Of a stretch of DNA of 64,000 nucleotides, positions 9,215-18,466 are shown one piece after another. This DNA comes from an uncultured Lachnospira sp. (GTDB taxonomy: Bacteria > Bacillota > Clostridia > Lachnospirales > Lachnospiraceae). Both the position numbers and the translations under genes were made by a program. The notes beneath the pieces were generated by a model, which searched no databases, was not told the origin of the DNA, and was given only the letters and a program-made list of their open reading frames with translations. The DNA lies in contig CAKRLE010000010.1 of NCBI GenBank assembly GCA_934359185.1, positions 1 through 64,000 on the forward strand, written 5' to 3'. Numbering within the stretch: position 1 is the first letter of the stretch; each line of letters begins with the position of its first letter.

Positions 9215-10156
9215 TTATCTAGGCGATATACAGATCCAATTATCTTCATATATGTCTCTGTACACTTCACTATTTTCATTTCTCCATCTATCAGGAGCAA
9301 TTACAAGTTTATCTTTATCATTATTAAGATACTGTCCCCACCAAAAGAAACTACTATTTGATATAACATGATAACGACATTTTGAAATAATATATACCAT
9401 CTCCCAAGGTTTCAACTGACCCGATATTGACGATGTAATATACTCTTTAGGTAAATCACATTTTATATTTTCTTTTGTCCACTCTATATCATCGGTAAAA
9501 AAATAAACTTTTATATTTGAATTTTTTTTATACTTTAATTTGTCATATAATATTTTTATTCCATCTTCATAATATAATGGAGAACATACATCACAAAAAT
9601 TTTTATTTTCCTTTGATGTGAAATCCCCTCTTCTGACACCAACAGCTATGGCTGTATAATTTAAAATATCTTTAATTATATTTTCTGCATAATCATTTTT
9701 TATTTCTACTTGAAAATCATCAATAATAGTATCCTTTATTTCATCAAAATATTTTGATGATTCATAAAAACCCATAACAATTTTATTCTTAAACATACTT
9801 TTATAACGAACTCTATGATATCCAACAGAATATATATATATACCAAAAATCTGCAAAAAATCTGTATATTTATCTTCAAATCTTCTTAAATCAGACCAAT
9901 TATTTATTTTATTTCTCTTCTTGTAAAATATATGCAGTAACGCTTTTTGTAAAATATTTAGTTTTCTTTTCTCTTCACATACATTATATGAGCACTTAAA
10001 TTTAAATATATAATTCATCCAAGTATCATCTTTATATTCAAAATTAGAAAAATCAAATGCTATTTTTTGATTCATATTCTTACTCTGCAACATTCTTGCC
10101 ATTGCATATGAAAACATCTGATTTCCCATTCTCCCCAATATCTCAACATATATCAT
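9215..10156 (-). CDS. GT11 alpha-1,2-fucosyltransferase-like protein
   Basis: Protein of 313 residues of the GT11 family. Visible motifs are GRMGNQMFSYAMAR (residues 8-21), VGVRRGDF (about 170, the donor-binding HxRRxD-type motif, here with V-G-V-R-R-G-D) and ISNSSFFWWGQYL (about 262-274). These enzymes add fucose from GDP-fucose in alpha-1,2 linkage, although other deoxyhexoses are possible. GAGGAA lies upstream of the ATG. No GDP-fucose synthesis genes are in the window. A (TA)6 tract lies within the gene at about 9830-9842. Confidence 0.85.
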   Translation of the reverse strand: MIYVEILGRMGNQMFSYAMARMLQSKNMNQKIAFDFSNFEYKDDTWMNYIFKFKCSYNVCEEKRKLNILQKALLHIFYKKRNKINNWSDLRRFEDKYTDFLQIFGIYIYSVGYHRVRYKSMFKNKIVMGFYESSKYFDEIKDTIIDDFQVEIKNDYAENIIKDILNYTAIAVGVRRGDFTSKENKNFCDVCSPLYYEDGIKILYDKLKYKKNSNIKVYFFTDDIEWTKENIKCDLPKEYITSSISGQLKPWEMVYIISKCRYHVISNSSFFWWGQYLNNDKDKLVIAPDRWRNENSEVYRDIYEDNWICISPR

Positions 10157-10174
10157 TATTTATATTCCTCGTAT

Positions 10175-11053
10175 TTATTTCCAAATATCTATCGGAAAAG
10201 ATTCTATCAAATTTTTTTGAATGCCTGCCACATCTGGAACTTTTATATTGTTTACATTATATTCCAACGCCTCTTGTATTGTATCAGCCATTGGAATATC
10301 CTCTTGTTTTCTTCCAGTTCCCAAATAATAGTCCTTATATTTAAATAAATCTCCTTCCATATTGGGTTTTAACAAAATAGCTGGAACTCCATAGCTCTCT
10401 GCAAGAACAATTCCATGCAGGGAACTACTAATAATAAGTTTTGATGATGTAATCAAATCCACTTTACTTTTCCAATCATTTGTAATCATATCCGTATAAA
10501 CTATATTTGATGATAGCTTTTCTGCCTCAATGTTCTTATCCTTTAAATGAGTTATCACAAGTACTTTATTATCAATTTGTTTATGCGATTGATATATAAG
10601 AGGCATTAACATCGCTGGATCTCCATATATTTTCGGACATTTTATCCCTAACTTCATCAAGACCTTTCTAGTGTATGGACCTCTTACGGCTCTAACGTCT
10701 AATTTTCTCATATATTTTTGATGCATAACATTATATAAATTCTTTTCCAAATCATGCATACATCCTGTTCCCCATACTACAGCATCTTGATTTTCAAAGA
10801 ACAAAATAGAACCTATTGCATACAAATGTTTTGTTTTAGCCACAGTTGCACTAGGTTTTATCCCATAATATTTACACATATATTCATACACAACTTCAGA
10901 TAACATATCTCCAAGATTTTGATTATCTTGTCCATACCTTATATGCCACCAATTTAAATTAACAATATTGTCAATTACGAATTCCCGTTTTCCATCGCCA
11001 TCAGCTAATAATCTTTTGTTTCTTGAAAAATATTCTATATTCATATAACTCAT
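10175..11053 (-). CDS. Polysaccharide pyruvyl transferase family protein
   Basis: Protein of 292 residues of the CsaB/WcaK family. It has WWHIRYGQDNQNLGDMLS near residues 35-52, YAIGSILFF, WGTGCMHD, RAVRGPYTRK and SSSLHGIVLAESYGVP near 210-226, the usual order for pyruvyl transferases that form ketal pyruvate on surface glycans from phosphoenolpyruvate. Some members transfer other groups. Its gene begins four bases after the stop of the split acyltransferase and an ATG at 11044 is an alternative start. Confidence 0.8.
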   Translation of the reverse strand: MSYMNIEYFSRNKRLLADGDGKREFVIDNIVNLNWWHIRYGQDNQNLGDMLSEVVYEYMCKYYGIKPSATVAKTKHLYAIGSILFFENQDAVVWGTGCMHDLEKNLYNVMHQKYMRKLDVRAVRGPYTRKVLMKLGIKCPKIYGDPAMLMPLIYQSHKQIDNKVLVITHLKDKNIEAEKLSSNIVYTDMITNDWKSKVDLITSSKLIISSSLHGIVLAESYGVPAILLKPNMEGDLFKYKDYYLGTGRKQEDIPMADTIQEALEYNVNNIKVPDVAGIQKNLIESFPIDIWK

Positions 11054-11056
11054 ATC

Positions 11057-12045
11057 CTATCTAAATTTCACTTTTATTTGAGAGCAACAATATACTGAAT
11101 AAGCATATGAAATTAAATTTATTATACACACTCCTATAATCATACATATTGTTTTTTTTATAATTCCAGAATTCCATATCATAGGATCCAACACTAATGG
11201 TCTTTGTAGAAAATAAATCATTAGGGACATACCACCTAATATATTTGTATATCCTGATACTATTTTGCTATGTTTTATAATTGCCCCACATATTTCAATT
11301 ATAGCTAACGCACTACATCCAAATACAATATTAGAAATTAGCATAAACCCATAAAAATTAATTGGTTTATTAAAAACAATTCCATTATTGTAATCAACAT
11401 AATTCATAAAAATAATAGCGCCAACAAATGCAATTGCAAATATTGTTCTTTTCATCATTACTACACATTTTTGCGATATACTAATATGTCTTTGAATCTC
11501 TGCATATAAAACGCCTACCGCAAATGACATACTATACAAATTAGCCATTCCGTATGTTTCTGGAATCATGTAACACATTAATAGCATTACCCCCCCATCA
11601 ATATGATTCGCCTTTTATATTCATGTACATAACTATACACAATAAAAAATAGTATATACCACACTAACAACAATTTCAAAAACCATAATTCACTATTAAT
11701 AGCAGGTAATCTATTCAGCATAAATATTTCAATAAATATATTACCCCTATCGTATTCTATCTTATGCAAAACAAGCAATATTGTAGCAGCTAATATATTA
11801 ACTACAACCGCAGGTATATATATCTTTTTAAATTTTTTCTCCCAATAATTACATAAACCATTTTTATAATATGACATTACAAGTCCGTATCCCGATAAAA
11901 ACAAAAATCCAAACATACACGTTGAACGAATAAAAGTAAGCCATCCCCCTCCTATATCATATCCCCATATACATATATGATAAAATAATATTCCAATAGC
12001 AAAAACAAATTTTGTCAAATTAGATTCATCAACTTTAATATTCAT
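11057..12045 (-). CDS. AT3 family O-acyltransferase, split by a G7 tract (OFF as read)
   Basis: Two consecutive frames make up one membrane acyltransferase. The first (12045 down to 11587) begins MNIKVDESNLTKFVFAIG and holds the N-terminal membrane helices; the second (down to 11057) holds the remaining helices (VGVLYAEIQ...). The first frame stops right after a run of seven G (minus strand, 11590-11596) with GGG GGG TAA. One additional G gives GGG GGG GTA ATG CTA and joins the halves into about 330 residues, normal for this family. AT3 proteins move acetyl or other acyl groups across the membrane onto glycans. As read the product would be truncated at about 152 residues; slippage is the likely switch. 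Confidence 0.85.
11590..11596. repeat. Poly-G/C homopolymer (7) in acyltransferase gene
   Basis: A run of seven C on the plus strand (G on the coding strand) in a strongly AT-rich gene, exactly at the frame break. It is one of only two such runs of seven that I noticed in the window. Confidence 0.9.
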
Positions 12046-12053
12046 ACTTACCT

Positions 12054-13388
12054 CTAACGAAAATCATATAAATTATTTTCTGCCCCACTATTATAATCAT
12101 ATGCAGAATAAATAGTAAGAACTATATTGGGCTTTGTCGTTTCAATATATGTTTCAAGACTGCCATCAAAACATCTAAGGTCTATCTCCTCTATATCAGA
12201 ATAAGTACATGCTAAAAAAGGAGAAACAACATCTGAATAACTCTCTGTTAATAACAAAATTTTAAATTTGTTATCTTTTTCGTTGTTTTTATATGTTTTT
12301 TCAGGTTGGATACCATGATTCCAGATATTATATGTAGGCCAACTACTCATATCATATATAACATCTTCAAATTTTCCATTCAAATTCAATCCATATTTAG
12401 GTACAGTTTTCGATATATTAGTACTAAATAATGGTAACCATACCTCCATGTCATCTTTAGAGGTATATACTGTTGTTAATGATTTTCCAAATCCACCCAT
12501 ATATATATTATCTGTTTTTTCAATTATATAATTACCCTTGTCAAATACACTTTTATCCGATTCTATCCCCTGTAATTCATCTATAACATCTGATATTTTT
12601 TCTGCACCCCATATGCCATACTCTGGTCTCCAGTGATGATCTGTCTTAAAAAACACATCGCTCCAGCTAATATTTGCTGCTTTTAAATCCTGCCTTAAAT
12701 CATGAGTATATATATTATTTGCTTTTAATTTATCAAGTACTTCATCCATCATTACATTACTGTATTCTTTATAACCTCTTGTAATAATATTATCAGCTTC
12801 ATCTGGATCTACTGGCGATGGTACAGCAATGTATGCATAATTAATCCCAGATTCTTTTAAATATGATGCAAATGATATAATGTTATTTGCTTCTGCATCA
12901 TTATTTTTATAAGCTCTTTCTGCTGAATATCTTCCATCAGACATTTTATATACAATATTTCCATATGAATCAGAAACAATATTCATTCCTATACTCTTAT
13001 TGAATGATTTAGATACTTTTTCGCACATATTCGTAAATGTAAAATAATCAGATGAATACTTTTCAAATTGAGAATATATTTGAGCAATTTTACCACTCTT
13101 AGTATTAGATGTTGTATTTGAACCTTCTATTACCTCCTGATTATATGCTTTTTCAGATTTGTATGGATATAATTTTTTCCAATTAATATCAACAACATCT
13201 GGTGAATATATACTTCCACCTTCCATCGATGTTATAGTTTTATCAATCCATTCAGCCTTCATATTCAGCATATCCACGCATATATTTTTCAGCCCTATCT
13301 GATAACATATACTAATTAATCCTATAATCATAACTATAACGATTACAGATGAGGAACCATTAAGTTTATATTTTTTATCTCTTTTCAT
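12054..13388 (-). CDS. DHHW family / AlgX-AlgJ-like O-acetylation protein
   Basis: Protein of 444 residues with one N-terminal membrane segment (about residues 13-31) and a long extracytoplasmic domain. The FFKTDHHWRPEYG segment near residue 249 gives the DHHW family its name, and LLLTESYSDVVSPFLA near 385 matches the SGNH-like nucleophile region of AlgJ/AlgX, with Thr-Glu-Ser-Tyr replacing the usual GDS(F/Y). Such proteins take acetyl groups delivered by an MBOAT partner and place them on polysaccharide outside the membrane. The MBOAT gene lies 16 bases upstream. If that gene is out of frame, this protein would have no acyl supply. Confidence 0.82.
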   Translation of the reverse strand: MKRDKKYKLNGSSSVIVIVMIIGLISICYQIGLKNICVDMLNMKAEWIDKTITSMEGGSIYSPDVVDINWKKLYPYKSEKAYNQEVIEGSNTTSNTKSGKIAQIYSQFEKYSSDYFTFTNMCEKVSKSFNKSIGMNIVSDSYGNIVYKMSDGRYSAERAYKNNDAEANNIISFASYLKESGINYAYIAVPSPVDPDEADNIITRGYKEYSNVMMDEVLDKLKANNIYTHDLRQDLKAANISWSDVFFKTDHHWRPEYGIWGAEKISDVIDELQGIESDKSVFDKGNYIIEKTDNIYMGGFGKSLTTVYTSKDDMEVWLPLFSTNISKTVPKYGLNLNGKFEDVIYDMSSWPTYNIWNHGIQPEKTYKNNEKDNKFKILLLTESYSDVVSPFLACTYSDIEEIDLRCFDGSLETYIETTKPNIVLTIYSAYDYNSGAENNLYDFR

Positions 13389-13404
13389 TATTACCTCTTC
13401 CTAC

Positions 13405-14819
13405 TTAGAAATTAAAGTATATAAATGGGTTATAATTGCTATCAATTGTTACACAACATGCTAATATAAACAATATAACAACTCCAACCTGAGTTGTTAC
13501 ACTTTTTGCTTTTTCATTAAACGATATCTTGTTATTTAATACTTTCAACCATGGCATACATCCTACTATAGCAATAATTACATATCCAATATAATTCTTA
13601 ATATATAATTTTGTAACCCCTAATGCATATGAGCCAGAAGCTCCTCCTGTAAACATAATTCCTATATAATTAACTGCATCTGATATATTATCAGCTCTGA
13701 ATAGTACCCATAACAAAAGAACGACTAATAACGTATAAGCATGTCTCAATATCACAATTATTATATTTTTCTTTCTATCATATAGCTTTAACTGTTTCTC
13801 GATTATCAAAAATACAAAATAACAAAATCCCCATAACCAGAAAGTATAATTTGCTCCATGCCATATACCCGTTAACATCCATACAATAAATAAATTGAAA
13901 AACATTCTAGGCTTACTGCATCTATTCCCTCCAAGAGGTATATATACATAATCTCTAAACCAACTGCTTAATGATATATGCCATCTTCTCCAAAATTCTG
14001 TTATACTTCCTGATATATATGGATAATTAAAGTTCTCTGGAAATTTAAATCCAAATATCGCACCAAGTCCTATTGCCATATCAGAATATCCAGAAAAATC
14101 AAAATATATCTGTAACATATATCCAACAGCCCCTATCCAAGCAAAACCTACGCTTAATTCATTTTGCCCAAGTAGCCCGAAAGCTTTATCAGCTAAAACA
14201 GCCATTTGGTTAGCTATTAGAACTTTCTTTGATAAGCCTATTGTAAATCTGGTTAATCCATAATTCACCCCCCCTTTTGAGGATTTCTAAGATTGTCTCT
14301 TATTGAGTCCCATCTTACAATTGGACCAGCTACAAGCTGGGGGAAAAAACTTATATACAATGCAACATTTAATATATTATGCTCTACCATGTCAGCATCT
14401 CTATATACATCTATCACATATGACATTGCCTGAAATGTGTAAAACGATATACCCAAAGGCAATGCAATTGACATTGTTAATTTTGCTTGAGGTATCAATT
14501 GACCAATCTGACTTGATACAAAAATTAAATATTTAAATACAAATAACATTCCAATATTATATATAAGCGTAATTATGAAAAACACTTTTTTTAATTTTGT
14601 TTCATTATATTTAGCAATTAAAAATGCCATTATGTAATTGACAATAACCGACATAAGAAGCAGAATCAGTTCTTTCCATCCACTTTCAAGATAAAATCCA
14701 ATACTCATAATAAGCAGGAACAAGTTTCTCGTTTGAACAGATTTGTTTCTTAAAAGCCAATATCCAATCAATGTTACAGGTAAAAACATAAACAAAAATA
14801 TACCAGATGCAAATACCAT
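13405..14819 (-). CDS. MBOAT O-acyltransferase (AlgI/DltB-like), split by a G7 tract (OFF as read)
   Basis: Membrane-bound O-acyltransferase of about 472 residues when joined. The first frame (14819 to 14265) starts MVFASGIFLFMFLPVTLIGY and includes SFYTFQAMSYVIDVYR. The second (14268 to 13405) contains GYSDMAIGLG, EFWRRWHISLSSWFRDY and TGIWHGANYTF with the catalytic-site His. The first frame stops after seven G (14268-14274) with GGG GGG TGA; an eighth G would give GGG GGG GTG AAT TAT and restore a seamless AlgI-like sequence (KGGVNYGLTRFTIGLSKK). AlgI-like proteins carry acetyl groups outward for transfer by the neighbouring DHHW protein. A sequencing error at a homopolymer is the alternative. 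Confidence 0.87.
14268..14274. repeat. Poly-G/C homopolymer (7) in MBOAT gene
   Basis: Seven C on the plus strand (seven G in the coding strand) exactly at the frame break of the MBOAT gene. Same length and same missing-one-base state as the tract at 11590. Confidence 0.9.
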
Positions 14820-14834
14820 AATTATTATCCTTTC

Positions 14835-16253
14835 TCAACCTAATTTTGACATAATCATATCTTTCACTTTATAAACCATATGTTTTGCATTATCTCGACA
14901 TGCTATTATAATAATCATTGGAATCACTCCTGATATCCAATAATATCTACAAAACAACACTATTATAGATTCAATTACCAATAGAACATACATAAATATG
15001 TGTTTTTTCCAGTTAATATAGAAATGGCACAATCTTCTTGCTTGTATTGTATTGTATAACCACGACACAAAATAACTAATCGCTGTCGCTATAGCTGCAC
15101 CTTGAATCCCAATAAATCTTATAAGCACAAAATTCAAAACAACATTTACAATAGCACTATATATACTTCCTCTAGCAGATAATTTTGATTTCTTATATGC
15201 TCCTAATAATGGTGATGCACAAGAGCCTACTCCAATAAACACTACCGATATTAATAACGCCGGTACATATCTCCACGCTTGATAAAACTCATTAGAGTAT
15301 AAAAATTTAGCCAATGGTATATTCAAAAAAATTAATCCACTACACGAAAAAACCATTATAAAATTAAACATATCATATATTTTGCCTATATATTCTTTTC
15401 CATCTCTCTGAGTATATACTTCGTACACCGACAGCGTCCATGCCGGTCCAAAAATTGATTGAACCATGCTTAAAATTGTTGGGATCTTATAAGCCACAGA
15501 ATATATTCCATTGGCAGCAACACCCATCATCCATGTTACAATATATCTATCTGACACCGAGTTAATCCACCATGACAATCCAGAGAAAACAAGTGGAAAA
15601 CTATATGAAATCATTTCTCTTATATAGCTGATTTGATCTTGCAATCTAAAACTAACACTATATATACCATCTTTCCTCATGTATATAGTTGTAATAATGT
15701 CAACAATTAAATATCCTGATATACTTGATAATACAAATCCATACAACCCCCACTTAAAAATCGTTATAAACACAATATTACAACTAAGTGAAACAAAGCT
15801 ACTAATAATGCTGCATAATGTTAAAAAAGATATTTTATCCATACCTCTTAAATATGCAACTTTTATCTGATACAGAGCAGAAACTGCAAATAACAAAAAT
15901 ACGCATATCAAATATGTAACATCTATCTTCCAAAATATAGATACAACTCCCAAAATAATTGCTAACGCAATACTCCCAATCAAAAATATATCAATAGCAA
16001 TTCTATACGCTCTTTTATCTTGTTTATTTTCAATCGTAAAGCGTATAACTGCATTATCTATTGAAACTGTAAATATTGGAACAACTAGGGATGCTGTCGT
16101 TATAATAAGATCAGATGTTCCATAATCCTGCGTTGTAAGATATGATGTATACACCGGAACTAAAAGAAAACTTAAAACTTTGGGAACAAAGTTACTAAGC
16201 GCAAACAACAACACATTTTTTACTAATTTCTTATTATTATCCGAATTTGACAT
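14835..16253 (-). CDS. wzx: Wzx-type polysaccharide flippase
   Basis: Membrane protein of 472 residues with about 12-14 helices, of the MOP/PST exporter superfamily. The N-terminus LVKNVLLFALSNFVPKVLSFLLVPVYTSYL and the LGTSDLI-like segment (QDYGTSDLIITTASLVVP) are characteristic of O-antigen/capsule unit flippases. It should move undecaprenyl-linked repeat units to the outer face for the Wzy polymerase at 20151-21389. AGAAAGG precedes the ATG. Confidence 0.87.
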   Translation of the reverse strand: MSNSDNNKKLVKNVLLFALSNFVPKVLSFLLVPVYTSYLTTQDYGTSDLIITTASLVVPIFTVSIDNAVIRFTIENKQDKRAYRIAIDIFLIGSIALAIILGVVSIFWKIDVTYLICVFLLFAVSALYQIKVAYLRGMDKISFLTLCSIISSFVSLSCNIVFITIFKWGLYGFVLSSISGYLIVDIITTIYMRKDGIYSVSFRLQDQISYIREMISYSFPLVFSGLSWWINSVSDRYIVTWMMGVAANGIYSVAYKIPTILSMVQSIFGPAWTLSVYEVYTQRDGKEYIGKIYDMFNFIMVFSCSGLIFLNIPLAKFLYSNEFYQAWRYVPALLISVVFIGVGSCASPLLGAYKKSKLSARGSIYSAIVNVVLNFVLIRFIGIQGAAIATAISYFVSWLYNTIQARRLCHFYINWKKHIFMYVLLVIESIIVLFCRYYWISGVIPMIIIIACRDNAKHMVYKVKDMIMSKLG

Positions 16254-16271
16254 ACACTATGTACCTTTCTA

Positions 16272-17345
16272 TTAATTGATGCCACATTTTGAACTTATCA
16301 TATTACTTATTTTGTCAAATTTAATTAATTTATCAATTGTTTTATCAATTAGTATACACACAGCCATCACCAGTAATGATGTTACAATTGCGACAATAAT
16401 ATATAATAAAAGTATATTGATTAATAACTCTATTTTTATAAACTTACTCCATATATTATATAGCATATCCGGATGTGCAGATATTAAATATATAACCAAC
16501 ACAGATGATGCAACATAATTCACAAATTTATTGCATATATCCTTTTTACCAATCCTAATAAATACGCAAAACAAACATACACTTTGTAAAAATACTGTTA
16601 TGGAGTTATATGCATAAAAATTAGCTCTGCTTGTTACCCCTTGAGCAATTCCATATTTCACAATAAGATAATTAAAAATAAACATTATACATGCAATAAC
16701 TATGTATCCAAATACAAAATATCGTGTTCTTATTTTGTCAATAAAATCATTACCATATTTTTTTAGATAATTTCCAACTATCACTAATGTTATCGCCCAT
16801 ATAATTCCATATCCTTGTGTTGTATCTAACGTGTAACGAACTGGTATAAATGTCTGATGAAGCGAAAACAGTATTAAACTTATCGCAATCAATGTTATAT
16901 GCTGTTTTTGATTCAATGTATTTAACATTCTTGCAACGTATGGCATAATAGCAGACAACGCTATATATACCTGCATAAACCAATATTTTCTAAATACATC
17001 TGGCAACGCATATGTAATTATTCCTCTTATACTTAATGTATCCCAACCTATAATTACACATATTATATAAATTGTAAATGAATAAAAAATAGTTTTAAGT
17101 AATATCTTAATTATTCTTTTTAAATTAGCATTCTCACTTGCAAAATATCCCGATATTAAAAAAAACTCATTGACAGCACATACCGTTAACGCTTCTAATG
17201 ACCAAGCAATATTATCTATCGCAGATAGTACATTACCTGTGTGTAATGAAGTAGCTAATAGACAATGCTCAAACACTATCATAAACATAGCCATCAAACG
17301 TAAAATCTCAAAGGATGAATTTCTTTGCTTATATCTCATTATCAT
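16272..17345 (-). CDS. AT3 family membrane acyltransferase (intact)
   Basis: Protein of about 357 residues with around ten membrane helices. The N-terminal EILRLMAMFMIVFEHCLLA segment with the conserved His and the Arg-rich context (RQRNSSFEILR-like) places it in acyltransferase family 3. It probably O-acylates the glycan. An upstream in-frame start at 17399 would overlap GtrA by 70 bases; AGGAGG four bases before the ATG at 17345 decides the start, giving a 17-base overlap. The ATG at 17339 is equally plausible. The frame is intact and has no G or C run. Confidence 0.83.
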   Translation of the reverse strand: MIMRYKQRNSSFEILRLMAMFMIVFEHCLLATSLHTGNVLSAIDNIAWSLEALTVCAVNEFFLISGYFASENANLKRIIKILLKTIFYSFTIYIICVIIGWDTLSIRGIITYALPDVFRKYWFMQVYIALSAIMPYVARMLNTLNQKQHITLIAISLILFSLHQTFIPVRYTLDTTQGYGIIWAITLVIVGNYLKKYGNDFIDKIRTRYFVFGYIVIACIMFIFNYLIVKYGIAQGVTSRANFYAYNSITVFLQSVCLFCVFIRIGKKDICNKFVNYVASSVLVIYLISAHPDMLYNIWSKFIKIELLINILLLYIIVAIVTSLLVMAVCILIDKTIDKLIKFDKISNMISSKCGIN

Positions 17346-17757
17346 TTTTCCTCCTAAATATAAGCAACTTACTAGCAACATAATTAAGTACAATAACAAT
17401 TATATTTGCAACAAATTTAATCAACACACCATTTGCATGTAACACATCAACAAATATATACATACATAACCAATCGATAATTCCCGTTGCAAGCCTACAG
17501 CTAAAAAAAGAGACAATTTCCTTCATAATGCTCACAACACCATATGCCTGACTATGAAATACCCATTTTCTATTGGTAATATAAGCAAATAACACTGCAG
17601 CAATCCATGCTATTATTGTACTCAACATCGTCGCCTGCATTAAAACATATGCAAAAAACCAATATACGACTACGTTAACAATTGTAGTGCAAACACCGAA
17701 AAAAACATATGGTACAATATCTTTATATTTTTTATATAAGCTCCTTATCTTATCCAC
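17329..17757 (-). CDS. GtrA-like membrane protein
   Basis: Small protein of 142 residues with four hydrophobic helices. The sequences VPYVFFGVCTTIVNVVVYW and WIAAVLFAYITNRKWVF (N-R-K-W-V-F) are typical of the GtrA family, thought to flip polyprenyl-phosphate-linked glucose or similar. The start is GTG, with GGAG upstream, two bases after the GtrB-like gene's stop. Together with the next two genes it forms a GtrA-GtrB-GT-C set for decorating the polymer outside the cytoplasm. Confidence 0.87.
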   Translation of the reverse strand: MDKIRSLYKKYKDIVPYVFFGVCTTIVNVVVYWFFAYVLMQATMLSTIIAWIAAVLFAYITNRKWVFHSQAYGVVSIMKEIVSFFSCRLATGIIDWLCMYIFVDVLHANGVLIKFVANIIVIVLNYVASKLLIFRRKNDNEI

Positions 17758-17759
17758 AA

Positions 17760-18464
17760 TTACATCTCCATTTTAAGTTTATGAAAGTCGCCTAAAGCTT
17801 TCCAACCTATTCCAATAATCCTACGGATATTTATTGAGTTCTTCCCAGCTTGTCTTGGTTTAAATGTTATCTTCTTAAATGCAACTTTTTCTTTATAGTG
17901 AACGTAATATGTGACAACCATAATATTAGGCAAATTATAGTTATCGTCTAATTTATAAATATACTTTTTCAATACATCACATTTCATTAATCTGAATGGT
18001 GCATTTGCATCAGGAACTTTTACCCCAAAATATAGTTTCAACAGCATGCAAACAACTTTTTCAACAAATGCTCTAGATTTACCATCACCTCTATCATTTC
18101 TGTGTCCAAATATGCCATCATATTGCAATCTTTCTTTCCAAAAATCATCGAATTCTTCAGGATTAGTCTGACCATCTGAATCAGTTTGAAACACATAATC
18201 TGCCCCATTTTCTATAGCATATTTATATAATGCAATTACTTTGGGACCATGCTTTTTACCTGTCTTATTTAATATTTCTATTCTTGGATATTCTTTCTTT
18301 AATTCAATTAATATGTCATGTGTATCATCTGTACTGCCACTATCTGCTATGACAAGTTTAGAATTACTTCCTATTTTATCAACTATTGGATACCATTGAT
18401 TTACAACACCTTTAATATTATCTTGCTCGTTATAAGCGGGCATAACTATATATATTGAATCCAT
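17760..18464 (-). CDS. GtrB-like polyprenyl-phosphate sugar synthase (GT2)
   Basis: Protein of 234 residues resembling dolichol-phosphate mannose synthase. It has YIVMPAYNEQDNI at the N-terminus, IADSGSTDDT and QTDSDGQTNPEEF near residue 93 (DxD). The C-terminal membrane helices of many GtrB proteins are missing. It would load a sugar onto undecaprenyl phosphate. Flanked by GtrA-like and GT-C-like genes with 2-base gaps on each side, so co-translation is likely. Confidence 0.85.
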   Translation of the reverse strand: MDSIYIVMPAYNEQDNIKGVVNQWYPIVDKIGSNSKLVIADSGSTDDTHDILIELKKEYPRIEILNKTGKKHGPKVIALYKYAIENGADYVFQTDSDGQTNPEEFDDFWKERLQYDGIFGHRNDRGDGKSRAFVEKVVCMLLKLYFGVKVPDANAPFRLMKCDVLKKYIYKLDDNYNLPNIMVVTYYVHYKEKVAFKKITFKPRQAGKNSINIRRIIGIGWKALGDFHKLKMEM

Positions 18465-18466
18465 TT

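Noticed and set aside
9829..9842. (TA)6 tract in the fucosyltransferase gene as a phase switch
   Set aside because: Short for a dinucleotide switch and expected by chance in such AT-rich DNA; the gene is intact.
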